NCBI RefSeq assembly: GCF_000775285.1 | Contig: NZ_JJML01000004.1 | Location: forward strand, 56,236 to 118,108 | Source of the DNA: Neosynechococcus sphagnicola sy1 | Lineage (GTDB): Bacteria; Cyanobacteriota; Cyanobacteriia; Neosynechococcales; Neosynechococcaceae | Reading direction: 5' to 3' | DNA length: 61,873 nt | In this document: positions 16,852 through 26,642 of the stretch, piece after piece | Position numbering within the stretch: position 1 is the stretch's first letter | How the letters are laid out: every line of letters starts with the position of its first letter | Translations under genes and position numbers: made by a program | The notes under the pieces: model-generated | What the model was told of the DNA's origin: nothing | Database searches by the model: none | Seen by the model: only the letters and a program-made list of their open reading frames with translations

Positions 16852-17820
16852 ATGCATTTATTGATTGTCGGTGCCACGGGTACCTTGGGGAGACAGGTAG
16901 CTCGTCGGGCTTTGGATGAGGGTCACAGCGTCCGCTGCCTGGTGCGCAGTTACAAGAAGGCTGCTTTTCTCAAGGAGTGGGGAGCTGAGCTGGTGCAGGG
17001 GAACCTCTGTAGACCGGAAAGTCTTCCTCCTGCTTTAGTTGGCATTGATGCAGTGATTGATGCGGCCACCAGCCGACCAACGGATTCCCTCAGCATTAAA
17101 GAAGTGGATTGGCAGGGACAGGTCTCCTTGATTCAAGCAGTGAAAGCGGCAGGGATTCAGCGATTGATTTTTTTCTCCATTCTCAATGCCGAGCAGTATC
17201 CCCATGTTCCCTTAATGGAAATTAAACACTGCACAGAATTGTTTTTAGCAGAATCAGGCTTGGATTACACGATTTTGCGGTGCTGTGGGTTCCTCCAGGG
17301 TCTAATCGGTCAATACGCGATTCCGATTCTGGAGCGACAGGCAGTTTGGGTGATGGGGGAAACGGAACCCATTGCTTACATGGACACCCAGGATATTGCC
17401 AAGTTTGCAATTCGGGCGCTCTCCGTGCCAGCAACCCTTCGTCAGACCTTTCCCCTAGTGGGAACCCGCGCCTGGAATCCCTACGAAATCATTCGTCTCT
17501 GTGAGCGACTATCGGGCCGGGAAGCTAAAATCACACGGATGCCCCTGAATCTCTTGCGCACCGTGCGGCGCACTGCTCGCTGGTTTCAGTGGGGGTGGAA
17601 TTTGGCGGATCGCCTTGCCTTTGCCGAAGTGATCGCCAGTGGGAAGCCCCTGAATGCCCCCATGGAGGAAGTTTATACCACCTTTGGCCTTGATCCAGCT
17701 GCAACCACCACCTTAGAAACCTATCTCCAGGACTATTTCAGTCGCATTTTGCAGAAACTCAAGGAACTGGACTATGAAAAAACAGGGAGGAAGACAGCAT
17801 CTGCACGGAAGGCACAATGA
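16852..17820 (+). CDS. ycf39: Ycf39 family NAD(P)-binding protein
   Basis: Ycf39 is an atypical short-chain dehydrogenase-like protein that works with high-light-inducible proteins in photosystem II assembly and chlorophyll delivery to D1. The 322 residues begin with the Rossmann loop VGATGTLGRQVARRAL and continue with CLVRSYKKAAFLKEWGAELV, both highly characteristic. The IKHCTELFLAESGLDYTILR block and the long C-terminal extension also match. The usual catalytic YxxxK is not preserved, as expected for this NmrA-like group. It is preceded by the pilT terminator and an AT-rich stretch, so it probably has its own promoter. Confidence 0.9.
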   Translation: MHLLIVGATGTLGRQVARRALDEGHSVRCLVRSYKKAAFLKEWGAELVQGNLCRPESLPPALVGIDAVIDAATSRPTDSLSIKEVDWQGQVSLIQAVKAAGIQRLIFFSILNAEQYPHVPLMEIKHCTELFLAESGLDYTILRCCGFLQGLIGQYAIPILERQAVWVMGETEPIAYMDTQDIAKFAIRALSVPATLRQTFPLVGTRAWNPYEIIRLCERLSGREAKITRMPLNLLRTVRRTARWFQWGWNLADRLAFAEVIASGKPLNAPMEEVYTTFGLDPAATTTLETYLQDYFSRILQKLKELDYEKTGRKTASARKAQ

Positions 17821-17841
17821 ATACCGACTAAAATGCTATTG

Positions 17842-18009
17842 TTAAGAACAAGGGTTGGGGCAGCCATTTGGGGATAATAGTTGTATCGCTACCCGTGCGA
17901 TCGCTGCCTCAGTAAGCTGCAAATCATTCATCAATTTTTGCATCATGGGTGGTAGCGAACGACCTCCTAGGACGAGCCGCTGCTGCTCTTTATTTTCACC
18001 CTCTGACAT
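17842..18009 (-). CDS. Small ORF (55 residues) divergent from nadK
   Basis: An ATG-initiated 55-codon frame lies on the minus strand between ycf39 and nadK. Its start is 12 bp from the nadK start. The product begins [16 protein letters not shown], continues with [26 protein letters not shown], which would form an amphipathic helix, and ends in a short Cys/Pro tail. The protein-like composition and the divergent position favour a genuine small gene. No family recognised. Confidence 0.5.
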   Translation of the reverse strand: MSEGENKEQQRLVLGGRSLPPMMQKLMNDLQLTEAAIARVAIQLLSPNGCPNPCS

Positions 18010-18021
18010 TGTATTGGACTC

Positions 18022-18939
18022 GTGCCCAAAGCTGGGATTATTTACAACGACACAAAACCCACAGCCTGTCGGGTTGCTGAAGACTTACGGGACAAACTGA
18101 GACGCTACGGTTGGGAGGTTGTAGTGACCACGGGTGCAGGTGGCATTCTTGGCTACTCTAGTCCTGAAAAGCCTATTTGTCACTCCTCCATTGATCTGCT
18201 TGCCCCCCCTGGATTTGATGCCGAGATGCGCTTTGCCATTGTCTTAGGCGGAGATGGTACAGTCCTGGCTGCCTTTCGTCAGATTGCCCCTGCAGGGATT
18301 CCACTGCTAACCGTCAACACGGGGCATATGGGATTTCTCACCGAAACCTATGTAAACCAGCTCCCCCAGGCACTGGAACGACTGCTGGCAGAGGACTATG
18401 AAATTGAAGAACGGGCAATGTTGACGGTGCAAGTGTTTCGAGACGAGTATTGTGTCTGGGAAGCGCTTTGTTTGAACGAAATGGTACTGCATCGGGAACC
18501 CCTGACGTGCATGTGCCACTTTGAAATTGAAATCGGTCGTCATGCCCTGGTTGACATTGCTGCGGACGGTCTGATTATCTCCACCCCCACGGGATCAACC
18601 GCCTATTCTCTAAGTGCAGGGGGGCCTGTGATTGCTCCAGGGGTGCCAGTGATGCAGTTGGTTCCCATCTGCCCCCATTCTCTGGCCTCGCGGGCGCTGG
18701 TTTTTGCCGATCATGAGCCCGTCACCATCTATCCGGTGAATCCCAACCGCTTGGTGATGGTGGTTGATGGCAATGCGGGTTGCTATGTTTTACCCGAAGA
18801 TCGGCTGCGCTTGGCGCGATCGCACTATAGAGCCCGATTTATTCGCCTGCAAGCACCTGAGTTTTTCCATGTCCTGCGAGAAAAGCTGGGTTGGGGATTA
18901 CCTCACATTGCCAAACCCACCTCCGTTGAACTGCCCTAA
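18022..18939 (+). CDS. nadK: NAD kinase
   Basis: NAD kinase makes NADP from NAD and ATP. The 305-residue protein shows the catalytic GGDGT motif at residues 76-80 (Asp78), the [10 protein letters not shown] block, and the substrate-binding [21 protein letters not shown] stretch. It starts at GTG 18022. Cyanobacteria commonly carry two NAD kinases; this one has the longer insert after VVVTTGAGG and probably represents one of the two groups. The response regulator follows on the same strand 88 bp later. Confidence 0.94.
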   Translation: MPKAGIIYNDTKPTACRVAEDLRDKLRRYGWEVVVTTGAGGILGYSSPEKPICHSSIDLLAPPGFDAEMRFAIVLGGDGTVLAAFRQIAPAGIPLLTVNTGHMGFLTETYVNQLPQALERLLAEDYEIEERAMLTVQVFRDEYCVWEALCLNEMVLHREPLTCMCHFEIEIGRHALVDIAADGLIISTPTGSTAYSLSAGGPVIAPGVPVMQLVPICPHSLASRALVFADHEPVTIYPVNPNRLVMVVDGNAGCYVLPEDRLRLARSHYRARFIRLQAPEFFHVLREKLGWGLPHIAKPTSVELP

Positions 18940-19027
18940 TGGGGAGGAGGCTAGGTATCCTGGGTTCAGCATTCTTCGGTGGGAGTTGCTAAACTGACAA
19001 CCAACCCTTCTATAGTGCTGCTCCACC

Positions 19028-19714
19028 ATGTCCTTTGACCAAAGTCCTCGGGTCTTGCTGATAGAGACGGATGCAGCCTTTGCCCAGCACATCAAGCTGG
19101 ATCTAGAAGAAGCGGGGTACCAAACTGCGATCGCCTCGGATGCCAACCATGGGTTACGCCAGGTTCAGGAACTGCAACCGGCTCTGGTCGTGGTGGATCG
19201 AATGCTGGCGGGAGAATCAGGGCTGTGGTTTTGTAACCAACTGCGGCGAACCGGACTGCGGATTCCGGTGTTAATGTTGATGGCGCGAGACACCTTAGAG
19301 GATCGGATTGCCTGCTTAGAGTCCGGTGCAGACGATTACTTCCTCAAGCCCTACAGATCGGAGGATTTTCTCAAGGTGATTCGCCTGTACTTACAACCCA
19401 GCGTCAGCACGACGGAACAACTGCGATTTGGCGATCTGGCATTAGATCTCAGCACCCGGCGGTTGCTCCGGAACGAGCGAGGCATTGACTTGACCATGAA
19501 GGAGTTTGAACTGCTGAAGTATTTTATGGAACATCCTCGGGAGGTGTTAACCAGAGAACAAATTCTCGAGAATGTCTGGGGATACGACTTTATGGGAGAA
19601 TCAAACGTCATTGAAGTCTATATTCGTTACCTGCGCTTGAAAATTGAGGATGAAGGTGAGAAACGCCTGATCCAAACCGTGAGAGGGGTGGGCTACGTTC
19701 TACGAGAAACCTAA
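19028..19714 (+). CDS. OmpR-family response regulator, NblR-like
   Basis: The 228-residue protein has an N-terminal receiver domain (residues ~8-118) and a C-terminal OmpR-type winged helix (~130-226, with LTMKEFELLKYFMEHP and VIEVYIRYLRLKIE). The phospho-acceptor Asp57 and Lys107 are present. The usual acidic pair near the start is ETD (13-15) instead of EDD, so metal-dependent phosphorylation may be altered. This receiver type and the RVLLIETDAAFAQHIKLDL opening resemble NblR, the regulator of phycobilisome degradation and stress survival; I am not certain. It is followed 3 bp later by the DUF192 gene. Confidence 0.85.
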   Translation: MSFDQSPRVLLIETDAAFAQHIKLDLEEAGYQTAIASDANHGLRQVQELQPALVVVDRMLAGESGLWFCNQLRRTGLRIPVLMLMARDTLEDRIACLESGADDYFLKPYRSEDFLKVIRLYLQPSVSTTEQLRFGDLALDLSTRRLLRNERGIDLTMKEFELLKYFMEHPREVLTREQILENVWGYDFMGESNVIEVYIRYLRLKIEDEGEKRLIQTVRGVGYVLRET

Positions 19715-19717
19715 ACT

Positions 19718-20266
19718 ATGAAATCATCAATTCCACTGCTGAGATGGATATTAGCGGGCAGCTGTGCTAGCCTACTGGCCGGAGTTTGTGCCGCCACCGT
19801 TTCTGGATTTAACCTGGGGATTGCTGCTCCCGCGCCGCGCCAGACCCTAGCTGCCCTGGGACAGACGTTACCGATTACCGCCCAGACCCAGGTAGGGAAT
19901 CAGATTATTCGCTTAGAGGTTGCCCAAACTCCGGAACAAAAGTCTCTGGGATTGATGTATCGATCAGCTTTAGCTGCGGATCAGGGGATGTTGTTCCCCT
20001 TTGAACCCGCACAGGTCGTCAACTTTTGGATGCGGAATGTCTCGATTTCCCTGGACATGGTATTTCTCTACCAGGGGCAGGTAAAGGCGATCGCAGCCAA
20101 TGTACCACCCTGTCAACAACCGTCTTGCCCAACCTACGGCCCCTCTGGGCTGGTGGATCAGGTGGTGGAATTACGAGGGGGGCGGGCTGCTGAGTTAGGC
20201 CTTCAAGTGGGCGATCGCCTGCCCATTGAGTTCTTGCCCCTTGGAAATACCCCTGCTGGGCAATAG
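19718..20266 (+). CDS. DUF192 domain protein, exported
   Basis: The first ~37 residues form a signal peptide (LLRWILAGSCASLLAGVCAA). The DUF192 domain follows: IIRLEVAQTPEQKSLGLMYR, DQGMLFPF, VNFWMRNVSISLDMVFL, and the ending VVELRGGRAAELGLQVGDRL. This matches the small beta-barrel domain found in exported proteins of bacteria and archaea; its role is unknown. Length is 182 residues. It starts 3 bp after the response regulator, indicating one transcript. Confidence 0.9.
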   Translation: MKSSIPLLRWILAGSCASLLAGVCAATVSGFNLGIAAPAPRQTLAALGQTLPITAQTQVGNQIIRLEVAQTPEQKSLGLMYRSALAADQGMLFPFEPAQVVNFWMRNVSISLDMVFLYQGQVKAIAANVPPCQQPSCPTYGPSGLVDQVVELRGGRAAELGLQVGDRLPIEFLPLGNTPAGQ

Positions 20267-20743
20267 TCAGCGAACATCTCACGCGAAATCTTCAAGATTT
20301 AATGTAAAAACAGCATCAACAACTATACAAAACCACTGTGCTTTGCTACTATTGCATTCCTAATCCTGTTTTATTAGGTGAACGGGCGATCTGGCTATCC
20401 TAGCCTTGGGTTTGATACCATTCTTGGCTGGGCCAAAATATCAGGGAATCGTAACGGACTCTCATTAATTCCGGACTAAATCCTTCAGTCAAGCGTCCGT
20501 CAAAAGCTGAGTCATTCTAGCCGTCTTCAGGGTCTCCAAGGTCTCTTTGCAGATTTATTAGGGTTAATCCTCGGGTCACTGGGTGGGTTCAAGAGTGAGA
20601 AGCAGCATTTTATCCTAGGGCATTCCCCTAAGGGTTCAGCAACCGTCCGATATCCAGAGGCAAGTTCAGTTTATAGCAACCTACTTTCAGAAAATGTTCA
20701 GGGGTAACCCATTACCATCAGTCCCTAGGAGGTGAACCGAGAA
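20267..20743. other. Intergenic region of ~480 bp
   Basis: No coding frame or recognisable RNA is visible here. It contains an odd palindrome, AAATCTT-C-AAGATTT (20286-20300), about 20 bp after the DUF192 gene. Near the right end, a ribosome binding site AGGAGG (20727-20732) belongs to the DUF2949 gene. The length and AT-rich start would fit a long leader or an unrecognised small RNA. Confidence 0.4.
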
Positions 20744-20944
20744 GTGCCCACTACAAGTTACGCAAATTATGCCCCGCTGATTCGCTTTTTAGAAGAAGAT
20801 TTAGCCATTTCAACCGACTCCATTGCAACCGCTCTGCGTCACCAAGAGGAAGATCCCGGTTTGTTGCCGATGGTACTGTGGCGGTACGGTTTGATTACCC
20901 TGGAGCAACTCGATCGCATCTTTGATTGGCTAGAGACTGCTTAA
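20744..20944 (+). CDS. DUF2949 family protein
   Basis: The ~66-residue protein matches DUF2949, a short cyanobacterial family of unknown role: APLIRFLEEDLAIS, SIATALRHQEEDPGLLPMVLWRYGLI and a final LEQLDRIFDWLE. It is predicted all-helical and soluble. I choose the GTG at 20744 because AGGAGG ends 11 bp upstream. The earlier GTG at 20732 overlaps that ribosome binding site and would add four residues. Confidence 0.85.
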   Translation: MPTTSYANYAPLIRFLEEDLAISTDSIATALRHQEEDPGLLPMVLWRYGLITLEQLDRIFDWLETA

Positions 20945-21082
20945 CCGCTGCGATAGCGATCGCCCCAAAATTTTGTGCGATGGTGCCTCAGGCGGTCTCC
21001 CATCATCGGCATTCGAGGGTTTGAATTTGTCCTCTTCTGCCGGACTAGCGTCATCGTTTTAGAGGCTGGAATACCTGCATCA

Positions 21083-21115
21083 AAAAACCTCCCAAGTATG
21101 ATATGGGAGGTTTTT
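21083..21115. terminator. Bidirectional Rho-independent terminator
   Basis: AAAAACCTCCCA and TGGGAGGTTTTT form a perfect 12-bp inverted repeat with a 9-nt loop. It gives a T-run on either strand. It lies between the converging DUF2949 and TAXI binding-protein genes, so it can serve both. Confidence 0.92.
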
Positions 21116-21132
21116 GTTAATCCTGGGAATGG

Positions 21133-22114
21133 CTATTGTTCTGCCAGGAACTTTTTCACCCCTACGTGATAGTCAACGGCCTTGAAGGTAGGACTTTTGG
21201 CATTAGCAATGCTAAAGAGAGTCCAGAAAGAATCTATCGCCTGAAGTTTAGGTGCTTTGGGGTAAGCAGCCTTCGCCAAGTTGTAAACTGTCTGCTGATC
21301 CAGATTGTGGTTGACGTACAGGAAAGAGACTGTGGCGATCGCGTCCACTGCTTGGGGTTGCCAAGGATAGGTATTGGCCGGAATCTGTTGAGGCAGGTAG
21401 AGCAGGTTAAATCGGGTTAAAATTTCCTGGCGATCATCAAGAAATTTGCGATCAACTGGTAGGAGTTTTAACGTTGAGCCTGCGGTTGCTGGGATCTCTC
21501 TCAACAAGGGGGGCTCCCACCCCAGCCGTGTAGAAGGCCGCATCAATTTCCCCTGTCTGCACCTTGGCGAGGGCATCTTGGATACTCATCAGCAACAGAC
21601 TTTCGCGGGTGACATCTAAGTTGCTGAGTTGGTAGAGCAAAATCGCACTGACGTAGGTTCCAGAGTCTTCGGGGCCAACCGCAACCACCTTGCCGTGCAA
21701 GTCTGCTAAGCTCTTAATCCCCGACGCTTGATTGACTACAATGTGAATCACCTCATGATTCACAGGGGCAAAAACATCAACATTCTCAGCGAGTTGAGCT
21801 AGATTTTGATCGGTGACTCCCTTGAGTAATCTAAAGGCATCCTGTTGGGCAAAGGCGAGATCGCCATTGCCACTGCCCAGCTCTTTAAGATTGTTAAAGG
21901 AACCCGGTGACTCTTGAATCTTCAAGGTAAACCCATCGGGCTTGAGCACCTGATTGAGTTCTATTGCCGCCTGATAATACAAGCCCGTTTTCGCGCCCGT
22001 GAGAATGCTCAGGGTTTGCTGGGCAACCACGGTGGTGGCCGTGAATACATTCCCAGAAAGGATGATCAGGGTTGTCAATAGTGATAAAGCCAGGAGCGGT
22101 ACCGATTTTTTCAT
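21133..22114 (-). CDS. TAXI-family TRAP transporter solute-binding protein (frameshifted as sequenced)
   Basis: TAXI proteins are periplasmic binding proteins that feed TRAP-type secondary transporters. The start at 22114 gives a signal peptide (MKKSVPLLALSLLTTLIIL). Family blocks follow: SILTGAKTGLYYQAAIELNQ, LAFAQQDAFRLL, VAVGPEDSGTYVSA and GEIDAAFYTAGVGAP. At the G6 run 21508-21513 (C6 on the coding strand) one extra base breaks the frame. Removing it joins GAPLLREIPATAG to LKLLPVDRKFLDD and YVNHNLDQQTVYNLAKA. About 325 residues in all. No TRAP membrane subunit is adjacent, and the ligand is unknown. Confidence 0.85.
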
Positions 22115-22240
22115 GATCAAATTCCTGTGAATGGAAGAATTGCACCCCATGAGGTGGGTTATGGCGTTCGTTTACCGCCAGACTGTACGACTATCCGTCC
22201 TAGAGAATAGTTTCTGCCTCAGCCAAAATGACTCAGGGGA

Positions 22241-23038
22241 TTACAACTGGGCAATCATCTTGTGAGTCTGGGGGATCACCCGTACCCATTGTAAGGTTTG
22301 CTTGAGTAAGGACTGCCATGCCAGCACTTGATCGGGTCGGGGAACCGCCAACGGAACTTGCTTGGGATGCAACTGTTCTAGAGGAGTCACGGGCTGCAAA
22401 AATACAGGGATTTCAGGGCTGACGGCGGCAACCAGCTGTGCTGCCTGCAGCAAGTCTGTCAAGTCCGTTTGCGCAGCGATAATAATTTTGACAAAGACCT
22501 CTACCCCAGCGCTATGGGCAGCCTGGAGGCATTGCCTATGAGCCTGCCACCAAGTTTCGCCACTGACGCTCGGGAGCTTCAAGTCCATGCCAATGGAATC
22601 CAAGTGGGTCAGGATCTGGCGTAGTTGCTGGGGACGATGTCCCCCTGTTTCTAAATAAACGGGCAAGGAAGTCTGCTGCCGGACTAAGGGAAGAAAGCTT
22701 TGTAAAAACGAGGCATGGAGCAAGGGTTCCCCCCCTGTGAGGCTAATGCTGTCATGAAGCCCCGGTTGATGCTGTCGCTGTACCCACTGCAATAGGTGTT
22801 CCTGTGTTACTGGGTTGACATGGGTTTCAAAGTCACGTTCTCCGGGCGATCGCTCGATGCGACAGCTCTCTGGAACCTCCCAGGTATGGACGCTATCGCA
22901 GAAATGACACCGCAGATCGCACTGGGCAAACCGGATAAAAATTTGCCGGGTGCCGACGTTCTGCCCTTCCCCCTGAATAGCGGAAAAGACTTCAATCAGA
23001 CGGGCAGTTCGCGAGTTAGCAGTCGAGGAAGTGCTCAA
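22241..23038 (-). CDS. queE: 7-carboxy-7-deazaguanine synthase QueE
   Basis: QueE is a radical-SAM enzyme that contracts carboxytetrahydropterin to 7-carboxy-7-deazaguanine, a step toward queuosine. The 265 residues start with IEVFSAIQGEGQNVGTRQIF and carry the iron-sulfur motif C40-x3-C44-x2-C47. A SLTGGEPLL block binds SAM. The start appears to be TTG at 23038, since no ATG or GTG precedes the conserved N-terminus. Other queuosine genes are not in the window. It is divergent from acylphosphatase. Confidence 0.9.
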   Translation of the reverse strand: MSTSSTANSRTARLIEVFSAIQGEGQNVGTRQIFIRFAQCDLRCHFCDSVHTWEVPESCRIERSPGERDFETHVNPVTQEHLLQWVQRQHQPGLHDSISLTGGEPLLHASFLQSFLPLVRQQTSLPVYLETGGHRPQQLRQILTHLDSIGMDLKLPSVSGETWWQAHRQCLQAAHSAGVEVFVKIIIAAQTDLTDLLQAAQLVAAVSPEIPVFLQPVTPLEQLHPKQVPLAVPRPDQVLAWQSLLKQTLQWVRVIPQTHKMIAQL

Positions 23039-23168
23039 AATGGGTGGAACCTACCAGAAACTAGCAGCCTATTCAAAACTAGTAATTATAGCCAGTGGAT
23101 GCCCAATTGATGAAATCCAGGTTGAAATGTCGATATCATCATTCTCAGTGCAAGATTCCGCCAAGACA

Positions 23169-23468
23169 ATGAATCAACCCTTGATGTCTGACGCTGATGT
23201 GATCGGAGTCCATATTTGGATCACGGGCAAGGTACAAGGTGTTGCCTATCGAGCGGTAACGCGCCAAGTGGCAGTCCAGTTAGGCTTGGGAGGTTGGGTG
23301 CGGAATTTACCCGATGGTCGGGTGGAAGCGGTCTTTGAGGGCGATCGCCAGCGGGTGGAGCAAATGCTAGCCTGGTGTCGCCAAGGCCCCCCCGCTGCGG
23401 TGGTCTCCGATGTGACGGCTGAAGCCATGCTCCCCCTGGGGATCACGTCATTTCAAATCTTGCCTTGA
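23169..23468 (+). CDS. acyP: Acylphosphatase
   Basis: Acylphosphatase hydrolyses the carboxyl-phosphate bond of acyl phosphates. From the ATG at 23169 the product has 99 residues, the family norm. The catalytic Arg lies in GKVQGVAYRAV and the catalytic Asn in GGWVRNLPDGRVEAVFEG. An in-frame reading from 23031 adds 46 residues with no family similarity; ATG 23184 is also possible. It converges on the exoD-like gene, 12 bp apart. Confidence 0.92.
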   Translation: MNQPLMSDADVIGVHIWITGKVQGVAYRAVTRQVAVQLGLGGWVRNLPDGRVEAVFEGDRQRVEQMLAWCRQGPPAAVVSDVTAEAMLPLGITSFQILP

Positions 23469-23480
23469 AGCGCCACGGGC

Positions 23481-24113
23481 TTACAACCAGTGCTGGAGGG
23501 TTTGCCAAAAGTCTTGAATCAGAGTTGGGGTTTGCCAAAGAAGATAGCCCAGGGTGCCAAAGAGTCCAGTGATCACCAGGGTCAGACCATAGCTAAAGCA
23601 CATCAATAACCCGTCCGCTTCTAGGGTTGCCACGACAAACAAGAGAATCCCTACAGTGGGAACCATATTAGTCAGGGGCAGGGGAATCGGCAACATCAAC
23701 AACAGGGTTAACCAAGCCATACAGAGGCCGTTGAGTTGCCAAATCGGATGACTGGTAGCTAATTTCAATAATCGGGGTCGGGTGATTTTTTCCAAGAAGC
23801 GGGTGATGGTTTGCACCACCTTGAGTACGGGTTGAATAAAGCCTCGGGGAAATTGAACTTGGGCGATGCGTTGGGGCAGCCAGGGCGATCGCAGTCCCAT
23901 TGCCATTTGCATTGACAATAAAAAGCTAGCAGAGCCAAAAATGCTGTTCAGACCAATCAGCGGAATCGGTGAGAGAAAGGGTAGGGTCAACAGACCTACC
24001 ATCAAACTAAACCCCCGCTCCGAGGTTTCACTCAGGATATCCCCCAAAGTCAGGGGGTGAGCCTCTAAACGCTGGAGGAGCACTGCAATATCCTGAGAGA
24101 ACTTGAGATGCAT
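23481..24113 (-). CDS. ExoD family exopolysaccharide synthesis protein
   Basis: The 210-residue integral membrane protein matches the ExoD family, named for a rhizobial protein affecting exopolysaccharide production and alkali tolerance. Characteristic are LGDILSETSERGFSLMVGLLTLPFLSPIP and the G-rich GLNSIFGSASFLLSMQMAMG. Four or so hydrophobic segments follow, including LCMAWLTLLLMLPIPLPLTN. Biochemical activity is unknown. It is 27 bp from the end of the transglutaminase-like gene on the same strand. Confidence 0.88.
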   Translation of the reverse strand: MHLKFSQDIAVLLQRLEAHPLTLGDILSETSERGFSLMVGLLTLPFLSPIPLIGLNSIFGSASFLLSMQMAMGLRSPWLPQRIAQVQFPRGFIQPVLKVVQTITRFLEKITRPRLLKLATSHPIWQLNGLCMAWLTLLLMLPIPLPLTNMVPTVGILLFVVATLEADGLLMCFSYGLTLVITGLFGTLGYLLWQTPTLIQDFWQTLQHWL

Positions 24114-24140
24114 GACTTTAGCTAGCTCCCATAACCGCCA

Positions 24141-26499
24141 TCACGTACCAGAATACACGACCCTCTTGGCCGCATCGGCTACGGAGTTAGGGGAGGGGAG
24201 GGAGGCGGGAGGGGATCGTCGTCGCTGGCTTTGGGCTTTGAAGCGGCGGGATCTCTGGAGATTACGGAAGCGCTGTTTTAGGTCACCTAGAGGGGGAGTC
24301 AGACTGCCATAACGCCACCGCACATAGGCTTGGGCAATGTCATTGACGACCTTTCCCTGGGGGACACTTGCCTGAACCGTGTGCCCAAACTCCCCTGGAG
24401 TTTGGGCGGGATGTTTACGAATCCCTTGCCGATCTAACCACCCCAGCATTTGTTGGTAGAGACCTTCCATCGGCGGCAATTGGGAGAGCCAGCGGTGATA
24501 GCGCCAATTCTGCCACTGGTTCCAGCCCAGCCAGCCGGCAAAACTCAGGGTGACCACCACGAGGGAGCCAACAATGATACCCACCCATCCGCGGGTGAAC
24601 AGCAACAAAAACCCCGTGATCAGGCCAAAGATCCAACCCGCAATTCCCCCGACCACTTGGGCAATCCAACCACTGACCGGGGAGGGAATCCAGCCCGCCA
24701 CCCAATTCCAAAACTGCCTGAGAATACCAAAGGTCGCATTTTCTTCGACGGAGGGGGGTAACAGGTCATGGCCGGGAATTGGGTCAAAGGTAAACCAGCC
24801 ATTTTGGGGGAAATAGACTTCGGTGAGGGCATAGGCATCGGTGTTACGCACCACATAGAACCCGGTAAATGGGTTGAACTGACCCGCCCCAAATCCCACC
24901 ACCAAACGGGCGGGAATCTCAATGGATCGCAGCAGCAATGTCAACACCGTGGAAAAATGATCGGGATATCCCCCCTGAAACTGAAACAAGAAGGCATCGA
25001 CCAAATCTTGCTGGGCGGCCAAGAACGGTAACTCCGGCTGCACCGTGTAGTGCTGCTTTAAATATTGGGTCAGGTAGAGTGCCTGTTCATAGGGGCTGGT
25101 CAGCGGTTGGGGAGACTTCGCCAACCAAGCCTCAGCCAGGGGGCGTAGTTTCTGGGCGATCGCCGATGGAACCTCCAGATAGTAACGCTGGATCGATTCT
25201 GAGTAAGTGGTTGGTGCCTGTCGTAATACTTGGCGATCGCGGTAAGGCACCCGAGAAATCACGGTATAGGTAAGATCTTCGCTCAAGCCAATGGGAGCCC
25301 GCAGACTGCCCTCTGGATCAATCGCAATCTGTCGGGTGGGGAAAAACAACCGCTCTGCCCGATAGAGGGCTGGAATCAGGTTGGGTAATTCCGAAACCAC
25401 CGTGTAGGTCTGAACAATTTCCTGGGTGCGGGTTAGGGAGCCAGGAATCGGTAAGAAGTACTGATAGGACCAGTTATTGCGTTCTAACTTTAAGGAATGG
25501 TCGTTACGAGAGACTTCCCAGCCCTGACCCGTGTAGTGATCGAACGCCAGCACCCGCCAGAAACCTGGAGCCTGGGAGCGCACCCGCAAAACGATTTTGG
25601 GTTTCATCTGCCCCCGCAGGTTCTGGTTGATACGGCTATTAAAGCCGTAGTAAAAGGTGTCATCGACCTGACCAGAGGCAGTGCTGCCAGAGGTGGCGCT
25701 ACCCCCCCCCACCCTGGCTTGTGCCTTCCCGCACATAGCCAGGATTGGCAATGTGCTGACTGTCAAACTGGCCTTCAAAGTTAATGGTAGAACTGACGGG
25801 AAAGCTGCGGAGTTGGTAACCTGGTAAGCGGGGCAGCAGCACAAACACGGTGAGTCCCAGGGTCAAAACCAGCAAAAAAACAACCCCTAACCGTTGAGGA
25901 GCCAGTTCGGTTTTACCCAGTTGCCAGATGGGGGTTTCCAGGGTGATGCCTAAGCGAGACCGATAGTCCAGGATCAAGATAGGCAATGCGATCGCCAGAA
26001 ATAGCAAGAGCAGCAGGCCAAAGGTAATTGTTTGGCTGAGGGTGCCAGCAACGCCAAGGAGCACTAAGCCAATCATCATCGAGTAGCCAAGGTCTTTGCG
26101 GCGAGGCAGATCAAAGCTATGCAATACCTGAAGCTGCACCAAGAGTTGTGCCAAGACCAATCGAGTATCGTTCAACTCCCCCAGCAGCCGCACCAGAAAG
26201 GCCGCTAGGGCTACCAGCATCCCAAAGGCGAGCCACAGCTTGGTGCTAATATTGCGGCGGTTTCGCTGCCGCCAACTCCAAACAGCTCCCCCCATTCCCA
26301 GGGGCACCGCCCACAGACTCATACTGGTGCTGGCAGCAATATCAGTCGCTACAATTCCCACCGAAACCAGGATTTGTACCAGGACGCGGAGCATGATCGA
26401 GTTTTCAGACTGGGGAAGGGGACGGCTTCCCATGTATTCCCAGAGAGAACGGACACCGGAGAGTCCCCCCAGTTGTTGGGTTTCTGGAGCGTTGGTCAT
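24141..26499 (-). CDS. TgpA-like membrane protein with degenerate transglutaminase domain (frameshifted as sequenced)
   Basis: About 785 residues. The N-terminal third (DUF3488/TgpA_N) has several membrane helices; a large extracytoplasmic transglutaminase-like domain follows; one more hydrophobic segment and a DUF4129-like tail close it. The frame breaks in the C9 run 25702-25710; removing one base joins TSQGGGG to ATSGSTASGQ. The transglutaminase triad looks lost: the usual Cys position reads Pro (GGYPDHFSTVL) and the usual His reads Tyr (DAYALTEVYF). Only the Asp in FTFDP remains. It is thus probably a non-catalytic member. Confidence 0.85.
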
Positions 26500-26642
26500 G
26501 GTGCTTGCCTCTCGGTCGGGGCTGGATGGAGTGGAACTGGCTGCCTCTTATCTTAGCGGGATATCTTAGCGGGACTGGGTCTGGTGATGGCGATCGCAAC
26601 TGGAAGGGATAGACTGGAGCAGTAGCCAACGTCTATCCCCAC

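Noticed and set aside
20286-20300. AAATCTT-C-AAGATTT palindrome after the DUF192 gene
   Set aside because: Single, short and without a T-run; could be chance in an AT-rich spacer. Mentioned only within the intergenic entry.
24450-25784. Several plus-strand frames opposite the transglutaminase-like gene
   Set aside because: They are shadows of a well-conserved minus-strand gene, Pro/Arg-rich and without start signals.
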